Made by a program: the position numbers and the translations under genes. The notes beneath the pieces were generated by a model that worked only from the letters and a program-made list of their open reading frames with translations, was not told the DNA's origin and did not search any database. From Coralloluteibacterium thermophilum (GTDB lineage Bacteria; Pseudomonadota; Gammaproteobacteria; Xanthomonadales; Xanthomonadaceae): a DNA stretch of 64,000 bases. The stretch is from assembly GCF_042654365.1 (NCBI RefSeq), contig NZ_JBHSGG010000037.1:1-64000 (forward strand). The letters run 5' to 3'. Positions 61,535 to 64,000 of this stretch are shown piece after piece (the first letter of the stretch is position 1; each line of letters begins with the position of its first letter).

Positions 61535-62947
61535 ATGCCCAAGCCGCTGGTCCTCCACGACGACCGCCTGTTCCCCGCCGATCCCGGCACCCGCGGCATC
61601 GCCCGCCGCCTGTACGCGGAGGTGCGCGACCTGCCGATCATCAGCCCGCACGGGCATACCGACCCGTCGTGGTTCTCGCGCAATGAGCCCTTCCCCAACC
61701 CGACCGAGCTGCTGCTGGCGCCGGACCACTACCTCTTCCGCATGCTCTACAGCCAGGGCATCGCGCTGGAGGACCTCGGCGTCGCCGCGCTGGCCGGGCC
61801 GTCGCAGGCCGACCCGCGCGCCGCCTGGCGGCTGTTCGCTGCCAACCAGCACCTGTTCCGCGGCACGCCGTCCTCGGGCTGGCTGGCGTGGGTGTTCTCG
61901 AAGGTGTTCGGGCTCGACGTGCGCCTCGACGCCGACACCGCCGACCTCTACTACGACACCATCGACGCCGCGCTGCGCACGCCGGAGTTCCGCCCGCGCG
62001 CGCTGTTCGAGCGCTACAACATCGAGGTGATCGCGACCACCGAGTCGCCGCTCGACTCGCTCGCGCACCACGAGGCCATCCGCGACAGCGACTGGTCGGG
62101 CCGCGTCGTCAGCGCCTACCGGCCCGATCCGGTGGTCGATCCCGAGCACGAGCAGTTCCCGCAGGCGCTGGCGCGCTTCGCCGAACTCACCGGGGAGGAC
62201 ACCCACTCCTGGTCCGGCTATCTCGCCGCGCACCGCAGGCGCCGCGCGGACTTCGCCGCGGTCGGCACCACCTCGAGCGACCACGGCCATCCCACCGCGC
62301 GGACCGCGGACCTCTCGCCCGCCGAGGCGGAGCGCCTGTTCGCACGCGTGGTCGCCGGCGGGGCGAGCGCCGAGGACGCCGAGCTGTTCCGCGCGCAGAT
62401 GCTGACCGAGATGGCGCGCATGAGCCTGGACGACGGCTTCGTGCTGCAGATCCACCCGGGCGCGTTCCGCAACCACAACCCGGGCCTGTTCGCCCGCTTC
62501 GGCCGCGACAAGGGCGCCGACATCCCCACCGCCACCGAGTACGTGCGCGCGCTGCAGCCCCTGCTCGGGCGCTTCGGCAACGAGCCGGGGCTCACGATCA
62601 TCGTGTTCACCCTCGACGAGACCAGCTACGCCCGCGAGCTGGCGCCGCTGGCGGGCCACTACCCGGCGCTGAAGCTGGGCCCGGCCTGGTGGTTCCACGA
62701 TTCGCCCGAGGGCCTGATGCGCTTCCGCGAGCAGACCACGGAGACGGCCGGTTTCTACAACACCGTCGGCTTCAACGACGACACCCGCGCCTTCCTCTCG
62801 ATCCCCGCCCGCCACGACACCGCGCGCCGCATCGACTGCGCCTGGCTTGCGCGCCTCGTCGCCGAGCACCGCCTCGACGAGGATGCCGCCGCCGAGGTCG
62901 CGGTGGATCTGGCCTACACCCTGCCGAAGAGGGCGTACAGGCTTTAG
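61535..62947 (+). CDS. uxaC: Glucuronate isomerase
   Basis: Isomerises D-glucuronate to D-fructuronate (and galacturonate to tagaturonate), the first step of hexuronate breakdown. The 470-residue enzyme has the metal motif LPIISPHGHTDPSWFS, FEVIATTESPLD-like NIEVIATTESPLDSLAHH, MLTEMARMSLDDGFVLQIHPG, and the C-terminal WWFHDSPEGLMRFREQTTE and GFNDDTRAFLSIPARHD. uxuA, uxuB and kdgA are not adjacent. Its 3' end is followed by a heptamer array. Confidence 0.95.
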   Translation: MPKPLVLHDDRLFPADPGTRGIARRLYAEVRDLPIISPHGHTDPSWFSRNEPFPNPTELLLAPDHYLFRMLYSQGIALEDLGVAALAGPSQADPRAAWRLFAANQHLFRGTPSSGWLAWVFSKVFGLDVRLDADTADLYYDTIDAALRTPEFRPRALFERYNIEVIATTESPLDSLAHHEAIRDSDWSGRVVSAYRPDPVVDPEHEQFPQALARFAELTGEDTHSWSGYLAAHRRRRADFAAVGTTSSDHGHPTARTADLSPAEAERLFARVVAGGASAEDAELFRAQMLTEMARMSLDDGFVLQIHPGAFRNHNPGLFARFGRDKGADIPTATEYVRALQPLLGRFGNEPGLTIIVFTLDETSYARELAPLAGHYPALKLGPAWWFHDSPEGLMRFREQTTETAGFYNTVGFNDDTRAFLSIPARHDTARRIDCAWLARLVAEHRLDEDAAAEVAVDLAYTLPKRAYRL

Positions 62948-63241
62948 GGGCTTGGTAGGGCTTAGGGCCTGGGGCTTGGGGCTTGGGGCTTGGGGCTCGG
63001 GGCTCGGGGCTCGGGGCTCGGGGCTTGGGGCTTGGGGCTTAGGGCTCGGGGCTTAGGGCTCGGGGCTCGGGGCTCGGGGCTTAGGGCTTAGGGCTCGGGG
63101 CTCGGGGCTCGGGGCTCGGGGCTTAGGGCTTAGGGCTCGGGGCTCGGGGCTCGGGGCGGCGATGCCGGATGCTCCTCTGCCCTCTGCCCTCTGCCCTCTG
63201 CCCAGTGCCGGGCCCAGTGCCCTCGCCCAGTACCGCTCGCC
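62948..63241. repeat. Heptamer array plus C-rich arm, orientation B
   Basis: From about 62959 to 63157 the seven-base unit (A/G)GGGCT(T/C) repeats about 28 times in register. After a short unique centre, a C-rich arm repeats TGCCCTC and GCCCAGTGCC (63173-63232). This is the reverse complement, in order, of the element at 54240-54420. It lies between convergent uxaC and the TerC gene. It holds no gene. Runs of GGG every seven bases are strong G-quadruplex candidates. Confidence 0.9.
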
Positions 63242-64000
63242 TCACCCCACCCCGGGCGGCTGCACCGGTGCTTCCTTCTTCGGCCTCAGGACGCTCAGGA
63301 GCATGGCGCCGCCGACCAGGGCCGCGACCACGCCGAGGGCGATGCCGATGGGGATCTTGTACACGTCCATGATCAGCATCTTGCTGCCGATGAAGATCAG
63401 CACCAGGGCCAGGCCGTGGCCGAGCAGGTGGAACTTCTCGGCCATGCCGGCCAGCAGGAAGTAGAGCGCGCGCAGGCCCAGCACCGCGAACACGTTCGAG
63501 GTCAGCACGATGAACGGGTCGGTGGTGATGGCGAAGATCGCCGGGATCGAGTCCACCGCGAAGATCACGTCGGTCACCGCGATCAGCGCCATCACCACGA
63601 ACAGCGGGGTGAAGCGGCGCACGCCGTTCTCGGTGACGCGCAGCGCGTTGCCGTGGAAGCGGTCGGTCAGCCGGAGGTGGCGGCGCATCCACTTCAGCGC
63701 CGGGTTGTCGTTGAGGTCCGGCGGGTCGCCGGCGGAGAACAGCATCTTGGCGCCGGTCAGCAGCAGGAACACGCCGAAGACGTAGAGGATCCAGTGGAAC
63801 TGCGCGATCAGCGCCGCGCCGATCAGGATCAGGATGCCGCGCAGGACGATGGCCCCGATGATGCCGATGATCAGCGCACGCTGCTGCTGTTCGGCCGGGA
63901 CCGCGAAGTACCCGAAGATCATCAGGAACACGAAGATGTTGTCCACCGCGAGCGCCTTCTCCACCAGGTAGCCGGTGAAGAACTCCATCGCGATCCGGTG
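63242..64000 (-). CDS. TerC/Alx-family membrane protein (5' end outside window)
   Basis: An integral membrane protein truncated by the window edge; about 252 codons are visible and the N-terminal helices are missing. Family motifs present are FTGYLVEKALAVDNIFVFLMIF and FVVMALIAVTDVIFAVDSIPAIFAIT, each with the paired acidic residues of TerC-type proteins. VFAVLGLRALYFLLAG follows. Alx/TerC proteins export manganese or other metals. The ATG nearest the edge (63988) is internal, because the open frame continues through AMEFF upstream. Confidence 0.88.
   Translation of the reverse strand, partial: HRIAMEFFTGYLVEKALAVDNIFVFLMIFGYFAVPAEQQQRALIIGIIGAIVLRGILILIGAALIAQFHWILYVFGVFLLLTGAKMLFSAGDPPDLNDNPALKWMRRHLRLTDRFHGNALRVTENGVRRFTPLFVVMALIAVTDVIFAVDSIPAIFAITTDPFIVLTSNVFAVLGLRALYFLLAGMAEKFHLLGHGLALVLIFIGSKMLIMDVYKIPIGIALGVVAALVGGAMLLSVLRPKKEAPVQPPGVG

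Noticed and set aside
62948..63160. Regular repeats that could be taken for a CRISPR array
   Set aside because: The unit is seven bases with no spacers, and no cas genes are present.

Overview
The window is a high-GC gammaproteobacterial chromosome segment, most consistent with the Xanthomonadales/Lysobacterales. Supporting features are the rpmH-rnpA-yidC-mnmE / dnaA-dnaN-recF-gyrB arrangement, a tonB-exbB-exbD-exbD-pdxJ block like that of Xanthomonas, a large TonB-dependent receptor, and intergenic gaps filled with low-complexity repeats. No tRNA, rRNA, CRISPR array, prophage or insertion sequence was recognised.

Layout. 0-7.4 kb: early flagellar genes. flgBCDE (minus strand) follow a textbook sigma-54 promoter. 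cheV lies between them and the divergent flgA-flgM-flgN, with a near-consensus sigma-28 promoter before flgM. A PAS/histidine kinase and a small LysM protein follow. 7.6-17.2 kb: aceK, a methyltransferase-like lipoprotein, an MsbA-type ABC exporter, an RluE-type pseudouridine synthase, hrpB and tatD. 17.3-28.3 kb: an outer-membrane TonB-dependent receptor, two ABC-2 export systems, a secreted alpha/beta hydrolase and two paralogous lipoproteins with TonB C-terminal domains. 28.4-39.6 kb: the replication-origin neighbourhood. mnmE, yidC, rnpA and rpmH point left and dnaA, dnaN, recF and gyrB point right; DnaA-box-like sites lie between dnaA and dnaN, and three perfect parS-like palindromes lie in and around recF. 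39.7-47.1 kb: an inactive-transglutaminase/7TM protein with its ATP-grasp partner, an M48 lipoprotein protease, and TPR-tonB-exbB-exbD-exbD. 47.3-54.2 kb: pdxJ, a sigma/anti-sigma/PDZ trio, a phosphopantetheinyl transferase, small membrane proteins, cardiolipin synthase and a radical SAM protein. 54.4-64 kb: a 2OG oxygenase, fbp, phhA with a divergent Lrp-type regulator, a rhomboid protease, kdgK, a DUF3016 lipoprotein, a LacI regulator, uxaC and a truncated TerC-type exporter.

How genes work together. tonB-exbBD would energise receptors such as the 17.4-kb one. The LacI regulator, kdgK and uxaC form a scattered hexuronate/KDG regulon, with related operator-like sites upstream of both enzymes. 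The Lrp-type regulator probably controls phhA. FlgM, FlgN, FlgA and the sigma-54 and sigma-28 promoters fit a hierarchical flagellar cascade.

The most striking unexplained structure is a recurring class of intergenic elements with a G-rich low-complexity arm followed by a C-rich arm. At least ten gaps contain one or part of one. Two at 54.24-54.42 kb and 62.95-63.24 kb use the same two repeat units in opposite orientation and bracket an 8.5-kb block. All functional names are sequence-based recognition; no database search was run.
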